This document shows, piece by piece, positions 1-6,642 of a DNA stretch of 8,202 bases (position 1 is its first letter; each line of letters opens with the position of its first letter). The notes below the pieces were generated by a model. It was not told the DNA's origin. It saw only the letters and a list, made by a program, of their open reading frames with translations, and made no database searches. The stretch spans positions 1 through 8,202 of the forward strand of contig JAFGDC010000349.1 of assembly GCA_016932295.1 (NCBI GenBank). The letters run 5' to 3'. The translations under genes were made by a program, and so were the position numbers. Origin of the DNA: a candidate division CSSED10-310 bacterium. GTDB taxonomy: Bacteria > CSSED10-310 > JAFGDC01.

Positions 1-2458
1 ATGGCGCGGTCTGCGGCTCGGCGTTGGCCGGGGACTGATGATCCAGGTCCGGTATTTCCTGGCGCATCGAGTGCCGGTGCCGCCACCACCTGCCGCCGGC
101 GGCTGCCAGTCCCAGCATCGTCACCATCGAAAGCCAGAGGCCAAGGACATATCCTGGCGGTTGGTATTGCAGTAGCACATCGTGCGTTCCCGCTGTCAGC
201 GGAATTCCCCGAAACCCTCCGTTCGCCGGCAGAATCTCCCGGCGCCGGCCATCCACGCGGGCCAGCCAGCCGTCGTCATAGCTGTCGGCGATCACCAGCA
301 AGCATGGGCTATCGCACTCGACCTCCATCCGCAGCCGGTGCGCCTCGTCCACCGTGAATTCCACCGGCGTGATCGGTCGGCGCGGTGCCGTCTCCTCCCA
401 TTCCAGGCCATCGGGGAATGTACCGAGGTTATGTTCCACCACCGCATCGAAACCCGGATCGAAGTCCGCCGATCCCACCATCCGCAACGCCTCGTCGCGG
501 TTCTTGACCAATCTTGGCCGCCAGGCCAGGTACGCCCGTCCCACCGCCGTTCGTTTTTCATACAGAGTAAGCCCGTCTTCGGTCAGCAATGGCGCATAGG
601 GCAATCTCCCGGGTGATATAGTGTCCGGCAGCAGCAGGAAGCGTAGCCCGAGCAGATCCAACAGCGGCGTGAATCGGTAGATCTGTACGCTGGTGAGAAT
701 GGTCCCCGGCGGCTCGCCGTTCATCAGCAGCACCAAGTCATTGAACCGGGAGGGACAGGTGGAGTCGTAGCCCCCGGGAGAGTTGATGCCGAGGCTCATG
801 GGTACATTGAGGTCCGCCTGTCGTATCAGTGGCAGCAGGCGGTAGCGGCCGGGCGTCTTCCTCAGTTGTGTCATGATGGATTGGGGCCACAAGATTGAAT
901 GCACCGGCGTGGTCCCGACATAACGCGCGCCGGCCGCGTGCAGATCCAGGGCAACCAGCATTGTTAACAGGACCGTCTTGACGCGCCGTGACCAGCGTAG
1001 TGCCAGGATGACCAGGACTGCCGCCAGGATTGACAGGCTCATGGTCAGGGACATGGCCGCCAGGTGGAAACTCGTGTCGTACAACTCCCGCGCCGACGGC
1101 CTGGGAACCGATGTCAGGGCGCCGGCCGCTGCGGTCAAATGATCCACCCCGCATTTCCACCAGTTTGGCGGCGCGGGAGCGGCATCGCTCAGGACCACCG
1201 CCGCCAGCGCGAGAATCATACCGATCCAGAACCAGGCACGCCGCAGCGGCCGTCTGACGGCATCCTCCAGGCCGAGCCCCGCCATCGCGCTCAAGGCGAT
1301 GTTCACGATGAACAGGAAGCGGCCGGGATTGCGGAACAAACCGATTCCCGGGACGATATGCAGCAGGATTCCATAAGCCGGCGTATAGCGGCCGAAACAC
1401 AGGATCAGTGCCGCCATGGCGGTAAAACCGAGGACAAGCCGTTGCCTGTCTCCGCGGCGGCGCACCAGTGCCATCAATGCCAGCAGGAGCGCAACCGAAC
1501 CCAGGTAATCGGTGACTTCCCACAGATACCAGCGCCCCCAGTAGGGAACCGTGAGCCCATCGCCGAAGATGGCTGGCACGAAGAAGGTGAGCAGATTCTC
1601 GAACGGCATGGAACTGTCGGTGACAAAATTGAAATCCGCCTGTCCGGAACGGTTGATGGCGCTCATGAACTCCAGCGACGGCAGTAGTTGGGCGGCGCCG
1701 AGCAGGAGACAGACCGCGCCGGAGACGGCATCGAACCGGATGGCCTGGAAGAGGGCGCGAAGAAATCCGGTCCGGGGGTGCAGGCCAGCGGTGGCGGCCT
1801 GGTACAGGATCAGTCCCATAAATGAGAAGAAGAGAAATTGGGGATGGCCGAGGAGGAGGAGGGTGGTGAGGTAGATTCCGGAAAGGAGAGCGACCATGGT
1901 TGTGGGGCGGCGTTGGTACCTGGTGTACAGGTAGAACAGAAACGGCGCTCCCAGCATGGTGCAGAGATGGGTAAGATGGCCAGCCAGCAGGTGGCGCATG
2001 AAGAAGGTGCTGAAAGTGAAGGTGACGGCGGCGAAGAGTCCGGCCATGACCCCTGCGCGCAACTCCCGCATAAACAGCAGCATGCCGCCGGCGCCGAGGC
2101 AAAGATACAGTAGCAGCGACAGAGTAATGGTACATTCTGTGGGTAACGGGGCGAGCAGGAAGGTGAGGGGATGCAACACCGATGATTGCAGTGCCGCATG
2201 ACAGGGATATCCACAGAAGATATGGGGGTTCCACAGCGGAATGACGCCCTGTTGCAGTGAGCCCCGGACGAATTCGCGATAGTGATAAAAGGCTTGGGTG
2301 ATGTCGTACCCGGCGGCGAGGTCACCGGTCAGCAGTGGATGATAAAACAACAGGATGAGTGCGATCAGGACGAGTTGCGCGGCGATCCATGGGCGGTATG
2401 AACAAAGGACGGACTCTTCGGGCGGCCGGCCGCGCTCCCGTCCTGTTTCCTTCATCAT
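1..2458 (-). CDS. YfhO-family polytopic membrane protein (probable GT-C-type glycosyltransferase), 3' end cut by window edge
   Basis: This is a large integral membrane protein; 819 codons are open with no stop before the left edge. The start is ATG-ATG at 2458, seven bases after the aminotransferase stop, so the genes are probably translationally coupled. TM1 is at about residues 24-39, followed by a loop with YDITQAF (Asp52) and PLWNPHIFCGYP (about 74-85), an arrangement typical of the family. Many further hydrophobic segments follow. GLFRNPGRF lies near 371-379, and LLDLLGLRFLLLP precedes a soluble domain containing YDDGWLARVDG (about 727-737). A last TM lies at about 767-785, with a polar tail after it, so few residues are probably missing. 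In Bacillus subtilis, YfhO works with CsbB and GtcA to glycosylate lipoteichoic acid, using an undecaprenyl-linked sugar on the outer face of the membrane. Asp52 as the catalytic residue is my inference by analogy with GT-C enzymes. Family assignment is strong; substrate is unknown. A 498-codon out-of-frame ORF on the same strand (738-2234) hides this gene and is not real. Confidence 0.87.
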   Translation of the reverse strand, partial: MMKETGRERGRPPEESVLCSYRPWIAAQLVLIALILLFYHPLLTGDLAAGYDITQAFYHYREFVRGSLQQGVIPLWNPHIFCGYPCHAALQSSVLHPLTFLLAPLPTECTITLSLLLYLCLGAGGMLLFMRELRAGVMAGLFAAVTFTFSTFFMRHLLAGHLTHLCTMLGAPFLFYLYTRYQRRPTTMVALLSGIYLTTLLLLGHPQFLFFSFMGLILYQAATAGLHPRTGFLRALFQAIRFDAVSGAVCLLLGAAQLLPSLEFMSAINRSGQADFNFVTDSSMPFENLLTFFVPAIFGDGLTVPYWGRWYLWEVTDYLGSVALLLALMALVRRRGDRQRLVLGFTAMAALILCFGRYTPAYGILLHIVPGIGLFRNPGRFLFIVNIALSAMAGLGLEDAVRRPLRRAWFWIGMILALAAVVLSDAAPAPPNWWKCGVDHLTAAAGALTSVPRPSARELYDTSFHLAAMSLTMSLSILAAVLVILALRWSRRVKTVLLTMLVALDLHAAGARYVGTTPVHSILWPQSIMTQLRKTPGRYRLLPLIRQADLNVPMSLGINSPGGYDSTCPSRFNDLVLLMNGEPPGTILTSVQIYRFTPLLDLLGLRFLLLPDTISPGRLPYAPLLTEDGLTLYEKRTAVGRAYLAWRPRLVKNRDEALRMVGSADFDPGFDAVVEHNLGTFPDGLEWEETAPRRPITPVEFTVDEAHRLRMEVECDSPCLLVIADSYDDGWLARVDGRRREILPANGGFRGIPLTAGTHDVLLQYQPPGYVLGLWLSMVTMLGLAAAGGRWWRHRHSMRQEIPDLDHQSPANAEPQTAP

Positions 2459-2465
2459 GTCATTC

Positions 2466-3575
2466 TCAAAGCGAAGAGAAAAACTCCCTGATAACCTCCA
2501 CTACCTGCTCCTGCTGCTCCGGTCGAAGCTCCGGGTAGATGGGCAGGGCGATGGTTTCACCGGACATCCTCTCCGCGACTGGGAAATCGCCACAGGAATA
2601 CCCCAGGTAGGAGAAACATGGCTGCAGATGAAGCGGAACCGGGTAATAGATCGAGTGACCGATTTCATGGAACTTGAGGAATTCCGCCAGCGCGTTACGC
2701 TCCTCACCCACCTGCACCACGTACTGGTTGTAAATCATTCTCCGATCGGGTCTGACCACCGGCGTGACCACCGGCAGATGAGCGAGCAGCCGGTCGTACC
2801 GGGCGGCATTTTCTCGGCGCTGTTCGGACCAGTTCTCCAGGTGGGGGAATTTGGCCAGCAGGATGGCTGCCTGGATTTCATCAAGGCGGCTGTTGATGCC
2901 GATCGTGTCATGGTGGTACGTGCGTAAAGCGCCATGGACCCGTAATGCCCGGAGCCGGTCGGCCAAGGCGTTGTCGCTGGTCACCACGAGACCGCCGTCG
3001 CCGGCGCCGCCGAGGTTCTTGGAGGGATAGAAACTGAAGCAGCCCATTGTGCCCAGGCCGCCGATGGGGTGATTCCTGTAGGTGGCGCTGAGCGCCTGCG
3101 CCGCGTCCTCGATGACCGCCAGGCCATGCCGGTCGGCGACGGCCGTCAGTGCATCCATGTCCACCGCCTGACCGAACAGGTGCACCGGCATGATCGCCCT
3201 GGTGTTGCCGGTCACGGCGGCCTCGATCAGACTGACATCGATATTGTAGGTATCCGGTTCGATATCCACGAACACCGGCCTGGCGCCTGTTCGGGCGATG
3301 GCACTGGCGGTGGCGAAGAACGTGTAGGGGGTGGTGATGACCTCGTCACCTTCACCGATATCGAGCGCCATCATGGCCAGTAGCAACGCATCGGTGCCGG
3401 ATGCCACCCCGATGCCGTGAGCAGCGCCGCAATACTCCGCCAGACGAGCTTCCAATTCGCGGACATTTTTGCCCAGGATGTACCCGCCGCTGCGCAGCAC
3501 TTCCAAGACCCTCGCTTCGATGGCCACCGCCGCGCCTTGATGATGTGTGCCCAGATCCAGCATCGGAATCGCCAT
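2466..3575 (-). CDS. DegT/DnrJ/EryC1/StrS-family PLP-dependent nucleotide-sugar aminotransferase
   Basis: The 369-residue protein has the usual length for the family. These fold-type I enzymes transfer an amino group, normally from glutamate, to a keto group on a nucleotide-linked sugar in the cytoplasm, on the way to amino sugars of surface polysaccharides or glycoconjugates. Visible landmarks are the phosphate-binding SGTDAL (59-64), TTPYTFFATASAI (81-93), PVFVDIEPDTYNID (100-113), VIEDAAQA (154-161; Asp157 should pair with the pyridine nitrogen) and SFYPSKNLGGAGDGG (181-195), in which Lys186 is the expected Schiff-base lysine. RLDEIQAAIL (230-239) is the conserved downstream motif. The key lysine is present, so this is an aminotransferase and not one of the lysine-less dehydratases (ColD type). 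The start is well supported: GGAGGT at 3581-3586 sits five bases before the ATG. It heads an operon with the YfhO-type gene. It resembles WbpE/QdtB-like enzymes, but the exact sugar cannot be read from sequence. Confidence 0.93.
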   Translation of the reverse strand: MAIPMLDLGTHHQGAAVAIEARVLEVLRSGGYILGKNVRELEARLAEYCGAAHGIGVASGTDALLLAMMALDIGEGDEVITTPYTFFATASAIARTGARPVFVDIEPDTYNIDVSLIEAAVTGNTRAIMPVHLFGQAVDMDALTAVADRHGLAVIEDAAQALSATYRNHPIGGLGTMGCFSFYPSKNLGGAGDGGLVVTSDNALADRLRALRVHGALRTYHHDTIGINSRLDEIQAAILLAKFPHLENWSEQRRENAARYDRLLAHLPVVTPVVRPDRRMIYNQYVVQVGEERNALAEFLKFHEIGHSIYYPVPLHLQPCFSYLGYSCGDFPVAERMSGETIALPIYPELRPEQQEQVVEVIREFFSSL

Positions 3576-3601
3576 GCATGACCTCCATGATCGACCGGTG
3601 T

Positions 3602-3617
3602 GGTGATGTGCATCACC
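3602..3617. promoter_or_regulatory. 16-base palindrome in the aminotransferase leader, CRP/FNR-like core
   Basis: The sequence GGTGATGTGCATCACC has perfect seven-base arms (GGTGATG and CATCACC) around a TG centre. Its core fits GTGA-N6-TCAC, the core pattern of CRP-type sites, but the flanking T and A of the full CRP consensus are replaced by G and C. It lies 27 bases upstream of the aminotransferase start codon and downstream of the predicted promoter. A bound protein there would most simply repress, or the RNA could form a small hairpin near the ribosome site. The symmetry is seen; the function is inferred. Confidence 0.4.
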
Positions 3618-3707
3618 CGCCTCCCGGTCGTTGATGTATCATTCGGTGCCCGCTGCGGGCCGGCGGCAGTTCCGCCTATGCCCAGGTCCGGCGCCGCTGT
3701 GGTGAGC

Positions 3708-3737
3708 ATGCTAGTTGCGCTCACACAGGTACGTCAA
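3708..3737 (-). promoter_or_regulatory. Candidate sigma70-type promoter for the aminotransferase-YfhO operon
   Basis: On the minus strand, TTGACG (3737-3732) and TAGCAT (3713-3708) are separated by 18 bases. The -35 box matches five of six consensus positions and the -10 box matches four. Transcription would start near 3700, giving a leader of roughly 125 bases that includes the palindrome at 3602-3617. It was recognised by eye only. Confidence 0.4.
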
Positions 3738-3938
3738 CTGGTTTTGTCTCCCGGCGCAACGCCGGACCGCCCCGGAATTCGCCGGCGCGGGGCATGGAAT
3801 GGAGCGCTCGATTCTCCGGTGGGGTGTTTTCCAGCCCCCTCGCCGACATCGACGCCGGCGGTCTTTCATCTCCTGGTCCAATGGGCGGACCCTGGTGCCG
3901 GCGATCACGATCCGTCACCGGTGCCGGTGTTTTCGTGT

Positions 3939-3968
3939 TTGACCGGGTCACTATGCACGGTTTACACT
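3939..3968 (+). promoter_or_regulatory. Candidate sigma70-type promoter for the DUF4388-FHA gene
   Basis: TTGACC (3939-3944) and TACACT (3963-3968) are separated by 18 bases, with five of six and four of six consensus matches. The likely start point is near 3975, giving a leader of about 115 bases that spans the palindrome at 4045-4055. It is the best plus-strand candidate in the divergent region. Confidence 0.4.
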
Positions 3969-4044
3969 ATGTCGGTACGGACAACCCAATGATTCTGATA
4001 GGGGCAAGGGACGGCGGCGAACGGTCCGCGACTCGCCGCGCGAT

Positions 4045-4055
4045 GTGATAATCAC
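4045..4055. promoter_or_regulatory. 11-base palindrome GTGAT-A-ATCAC upstream of the DUF4388-FHA gene
   Basis: The five-base arms GTGAT and ATCAC around a single A form a perfect inverted repeat 36 bases upstream of the ATG. The same half-sites occur with four-base spacing in the palindrome at 3602-3617, in front of the divergent operon. The different spacing argues against one dimeric protein binding both in the same way, so shared regulation is only a possibility. Confidence 0.3.
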
Positions 4056-4080
4056 TCTCGGAATCGTTTGAGGAGCCGGC

Positions 4081-4086
4081 GAGGAG
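4081..4086 (+). promoter_or_regulatory. Ribosome binding site that fixes the DUF4388-FHA start at ATG 4092
   Basis: GAGGAG lies five bases before ATG 4092. An in-frame TTG at 4068 would add eight residues, but the site at 4081-4086 would then fall inside the coding sequence, and those extra residues (arginine-rich) do not resemble a domain start. ATG 4092 is therefore preferred. Confidence 0.7.
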
Positions 4087-4091
4087 ATGGC

Positions 4092-5297
4092 ATGGATCAG
4101 CAAGCGCGGGAAGAAGCACGGTGGGCATCCAGGAAGCATTTCGCCTTCAAGGGATTCATCGAAGTCATTCCCCTTAGTGATATTTTCAATCTCCTGCATC
4201 TTGGCAACCGGACCGGGTGTCTTCTGGTGTCCCGCGACCAACGCACCTGCTTTGTCTATCTGAAGGACGGCGCTATTCTCTGTATATCATCCGCGGGCGA
4301 CCGCTGGCGGCTCATGGAAGCCATGTTGCAAAATTTGCAGCTTACCCAGACCGAGAAGAACGAATTGCAAGATTTGGTGAAGGGTCGGGATGCGGTGTTA
4401 CCCGACCTGGTCACACAGGGGCTGCTCACCCGTGAAAAATTGGATTCCATTGCCAGGCGCTTCTATCTGCAGGAAATTTGTGGTTTGTTCCTGTGGAGCA
4501 AAGGTGAATTTGAATTTCTGGACCACAAACTGGCGCCTGATGATCTGCCCGCTATGGAGATAGAGGTTCCCTTCGCCGTGATGGAGGCGATGCGGAACCT
4601 GGACAGCATTCGCCGGGCGGTGGCCTGGCTCGAGGATGACGAGGCCGTGCCGCAGTTACGTTCCACCCCGCTGGTGGACGAGGAGACGGTCACGCTGGCC
4701 ATGGATGAATGGCGCCTTATCTCCTACATGGACGGCATCTCCCCGGTGGCTGAAATATGCGCGAGGGCAGTCGAACTGGGCGATTATCGGGTGTACAAGG
4801 CAATTCTGTGCCTTGCCGAACGGGGTCTCGTCAAGGAGGCGGAGGCTGGTATGAAACGCCGGCGCCTCGATCCGCGGGAGAATTCAGAACGCATTAAAAG
4901 CCTGGCCGAGCAGACCCTGCACGGCGGAGAATTGCGCGACGGGCTTCCCACCGACCTGCTGGATGAGCACGCGGTCAAGTCACACGATCCGGTTCAGGCG
5001 ACCGTGACGCTCATGCGTGGCGACCGTCTCATCAGGGAATTCTTTCTTAATACCAAGGGCGCTCAGATCGGCAGGAGCGAAAGCTGCGACATTGTGCTGA
5101 AGAACGATCCCACCATATCCCGGCTCCATGCCCGGGTAGGGTGTTCGGAACAGGGCTTCACCGTTCATGATCTGAACAGTGCCAACGGCATCTTCGTCAA
5201 CAGCAAAAAAGTCACGGAACGTTTGCTGCGGGATGGCGACATCGTCCAGGTGGGCGGTTATACACTCCATTTCAGCTTGACCCGGAATAACGACTGA
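4092..5297 (+). CDS. DUF4388 (PATAN-like) and FHA domain signalling protein
   Basis: This is a 401-residue cytoplasmic protein with no signal peptide or membrane segment. The N-terminal part fits DUF4388: FKGFIEVIPLSDIFNLLHLG begins near residue 19, followed by TGCLLV, FVYLKDGAILCISS, and then the GLLTREKLDSIARRFYLQEICGLFLWSKGEFEF segment. A small helical, winged-helix-like module follows at about 197-250 (DEWRLISYMDGIS, EICARAV, ILCLAERGLV). The C-terminal FHA domain runs from about 301 to 396 with the expected phosphothreonine-binding residues: GRS (327-329), SRLHA (343-347) and NSANG (362-366). FHA domains bind phosphothreonine peptides, so a Ser/Thr kinase partner is expected, but none is in the window. 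DUF4388 is common in proteins linked to response regulators and gliding or polarity control. The gene converges on a response regulator that carries a similar helical module. Domain calls are firm; the process controlled is unknown. Confidence 0.9.
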   Translation: MDQQAREEARWASRKHFAFKGFIEVIPLSDIFNLLHLGNRTGCLLVSRDQRTCFVYLKDGAILCISSAGDRWRLMEAMLQNLQLTQTEKNELQDLVKGRDAVLPDLVTQGLLTREKLDSIARRFYLQEICGLFLWSKGEFEFLDHKLAPDDLPAMEIEVPFAVMEAMRNLDSIRRAVAWLEDDEAVPQLRSTPLVDEETVTLAMDEWRLISYMDGISPVAEICARAVELGDYRVYKAILCLAERGLVKEAEAGMKRRRLDPRENSERIKSLAEQTLHGGELRDGLPTDLLDEHAVKSHDPVQATVTLMRGDRLIREFFLNTKGAQIGRSESCDIVLKNDPTISRLHARVGCSEQGFTVHDLNSANGIFVNSKKVTERLLRDGDIVQVGGYTLHFSLTRNND

Positions 5298-5392
5298 AGC
5301 CATTCCCGGTCCGCCACCCGGCACTGACAGCACGCACATTTCTTTCCGCTGTGGGCAATGCCTGCTGGAAATCATGCCGAGTGGACTGCGGA

Positions 5393-6373
5393 TCAGGTGG
5401 TCAGTGAGTGTAGCTCCTGGTTGCTGACAGGATCCCGCAGCTTGATGATTCCGGCTCTGGCGAAACGGTAGAGGATGTACAGGGTTTTGCGGACACCCTC
5501 GATGGAGCTGCTGCAGATTTCTTTGATGGAGGCTTGCTCGTCGATCATCTGCAGGATGTTGCGATCTTCACTCTTGAGTCCGGCCAACACCTGCTCGGAT
5601 GGCTGATTGCCCACCAGCATGGGGATGTACTCCCATGCGCCCAGCACCTGCATCGCCACATCCACGAAGAGCTTGCTCACCAGGCTGATCAACCTGTCGA
5701 GATCGACATCCTTCCTGGCCTTCGAGTCGCGTTCTTTCTCCCATAACTCGAGTGCCATTAGCAGATTTTTCCGCCTGTAGTACATCGCGCCACGCTGAAA
5801 CACGGCGCCGAACCGTTTTTCCAGGGAAGCAATCAGCATGGCGATCTGCCGGGACGGTTCCTCGACCTTCGATTGATTATCCGGCGTGGGTTGGGATTCG
5901 TCCTTGTCCACTGTGGGGGTGATGGTTACCTCCATGGGTTCTGAATCCAATCCGTGTCGCCGCAAAACAGATCGTTCGAATCGCTGAAGCGCTTCGATGA
6001 CCGCCACCAGTTCCGAGGCATACACCGGTTTCGAGATGAAGCTGTCAGCGCCGGAGCGGAGCGCTGCCACTCGTTCCCTGACATCGTTGTGTTTCGAGAT
6101 CACGATAATGGGGATATGGGAAAATTCCTCCAGTTCCCGAACTTGCCGGCAGAGCTGGTACCCGTCCATCTCGGGCATGACCAGGTCGGTGATGAGGATG
6201 TCGGGGTGCTCGGTGGCGAGCTTGAGCAGTGCATCCTTGCCGTTGGAGGCAATGACCGTGGCGCCCCCGATGTGTTGGATGAGTTTGGTCAACAGCAACA
6301 AGGTGTCCGGATCGTCCTCGACGACCATGTATTTCATCCCTTTCAAGGATGGATTGACGACCACTCTGTTCAT
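5393..6373 (-). CDS. Response regulator with REC domain and C-terminal DUF4388-associated winged-helix-like module
   Basis: This 326-residue protein begins with a complete receiver domain (about 13-130). The acidic pocket is Glu19-Asp20-Asp21, the phosphoacceptor is Asp63 in ILITDLVMPEMDGYQL, the switch Ser is Ser93 in IIVISKHN, and the conserved lysine is Lys115 in ISKPV. All phosphorylation residues are intact. Residues 140-172 are a polar linker. A helical region follows (about 175-245), then a module at 262-312 (SEDRNILQMIDEQASIKEIC ending in FARAGIIKL) that resembles the middle module of the convergent FHA protein. I see no standard OmpR, NarL, NtrC or GGDEF output, so the output is probably protein-protein or an unusual wHTH. 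The start at 6373 is supported by GAGGGG (6381-6386) with seven-base spacing. No sensor kinase is adjacent, so the gene is an orphan within this window. Confidence 0.9.
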   Translation of the reverse strand: MNRVVVNPSLKGMKYMVVEDDPDTLLLLTKLIQHIGGATVIASNGKDALLKLATEHPDILITDLVMPEMDGYQLCRQVRELEEFSHIPIIVISKHNDVRERVAALRSGADSFISKPVYASELVAVIEALQRFERSVLRRHGLDSEPMEVTITPTVDKDESQPTPDNQSKVEEPSRQIAMLIASLEKRFGAVFQRGAMYYRRKNLLMALELWEKERDSKARKDVDLDRLISLVSKLFVDVAMQVLGAWEYIPMLVGNQPSEQVLAGLKSEDRNILQMIDEQASIKEICSSSIEGVRKTLYILYRFARAGIIKLRDPVSNQELHSLTT

Positions 6374-6545
6374 GTGACTACCCCTCTTGCCCCGAGTATG
6401 CCGCGGCCTGCATCCCGGAACCCCCGCTTGACAGGTGTGGCATCGGTGGTTACATCAGGTTCCGTTGTGGCGCCGGCGACGGGAGTTCACCAATCCTATT
6501 GGATATCCACGAGTGGAAGAAGAAATCCGTGAACTGACCGTTTAA

Positions 6546-6574
6546 AGTTTAATCAGCGATCAGCTATTTTGCAA
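6546..6574 (-). promoter_or_regulatory. Weak promoter candidate for the response regulator
   Basis: On the minus strand, TTGCAA (6574-6569) and TAAACT (6551-6546) are 17 bases apart; each matches four of six consensus positions. They lie in the only AT-rich patch between serS and the regulator. The leader would be about 165 bases long. The response regulator could instead be read through from serS, since no strong terminator separates them. Confidence 0.25.
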
Positions 6575-6590
6575 GCAGTCAATCCACAGC

Positions 6591-6628
6591 CGCCAAAGGC
6601 TCCAGGGAAGGCGATGACCCTGGTGGCG
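6591..6628 (-). terminator. GC-rich stem-loop just downstream of serS, without a U-tract
   Basis: The arms CGCCA/TGGCG (6591-6595 with 6624-6628) and CCAGGG/CCCTGG (6602-6607 with 6618-6623) build an 11-base-pair stem with a six-base bulge on one side (6596-6601) and a ten-base loop. It begins 15 bases after the serS stop codon. No run of T follows on the minus strand, so it is not a classic intrinsic terminator. It may protect the mRNA 3' end or act with Rho. Confidence 0.35.
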
Positions 6629-6642
6629 AGAGAGCTTGGAGG

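Larger units (their letters stand above)
3576..4091. other. Divergent non-coding region between the aminotransferase operon and the DUF4388-FHA gene
   Basis: About 500 bases hold no convincing gene. The short open frames here translate to proline/arginine-rich, low-information sequence with no suitable ribosome binding site. The stretch contains a promoter candidate for each strand, two GTGAT/ATCAC palindromes and two short GC-rich stem-loops: GCCCG-CTG-CGGGC at 3648-3660, and CCGGCG-CAA-CGCCGG at 3751-3765. The first lies inside the predicted leader of the aminotransferase transcript, and the second lies just upstream of that promoter's -35 box. Neither is followed by a T-run, so they do not look like terminators. 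The length is generous for a simple divergent promoter, which leaves room for regulator binding sites. Confidence 0.6.

Noticed and set aside
738..2234. A 498-codon minus-strand open frame inside the YfhO-type gene
   Set aside because: Its translation is rich in Pro, Arg and His with no domain-like pattern, while another frame of the same strand gives a continuous YfhO protein over the whole stretch. It is a product of GC-rich codon use.
3751..3765. CCGGCG-CAA-CGCCGG hairpin as an intrinsic terminator
   Set aside because: The stem is strong but no T-run follows in either direction, and it lies upstream of both predicted transcripts.
3600..3992. A 130-codon plus-strand open frame in the divergent region
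   Set aside because: The composition is low-information, no Shine-Dalgarno site precedes it, and it overlaps the promoter candidates of both real transcripts.
5304..5397. Imperfect inverted repeat between the convergent genes as a shared terminator
   Set aside because: TGCCGAGTGG and CGGATC on one side pair only approximately with the other arm, the loop is nearly 50 bases, the second arm runs into the end of the response regulator gene, and no T-run follows on either strand.
6428..6456. Plus-strand promoter with a perfect TTGACA and 17-base spacing
   Set aside because: The -10 (TACATC) is weak and no plus-strand gene lies downstream; it would only drive antisense RNA into serS. Left as a possibility without support.
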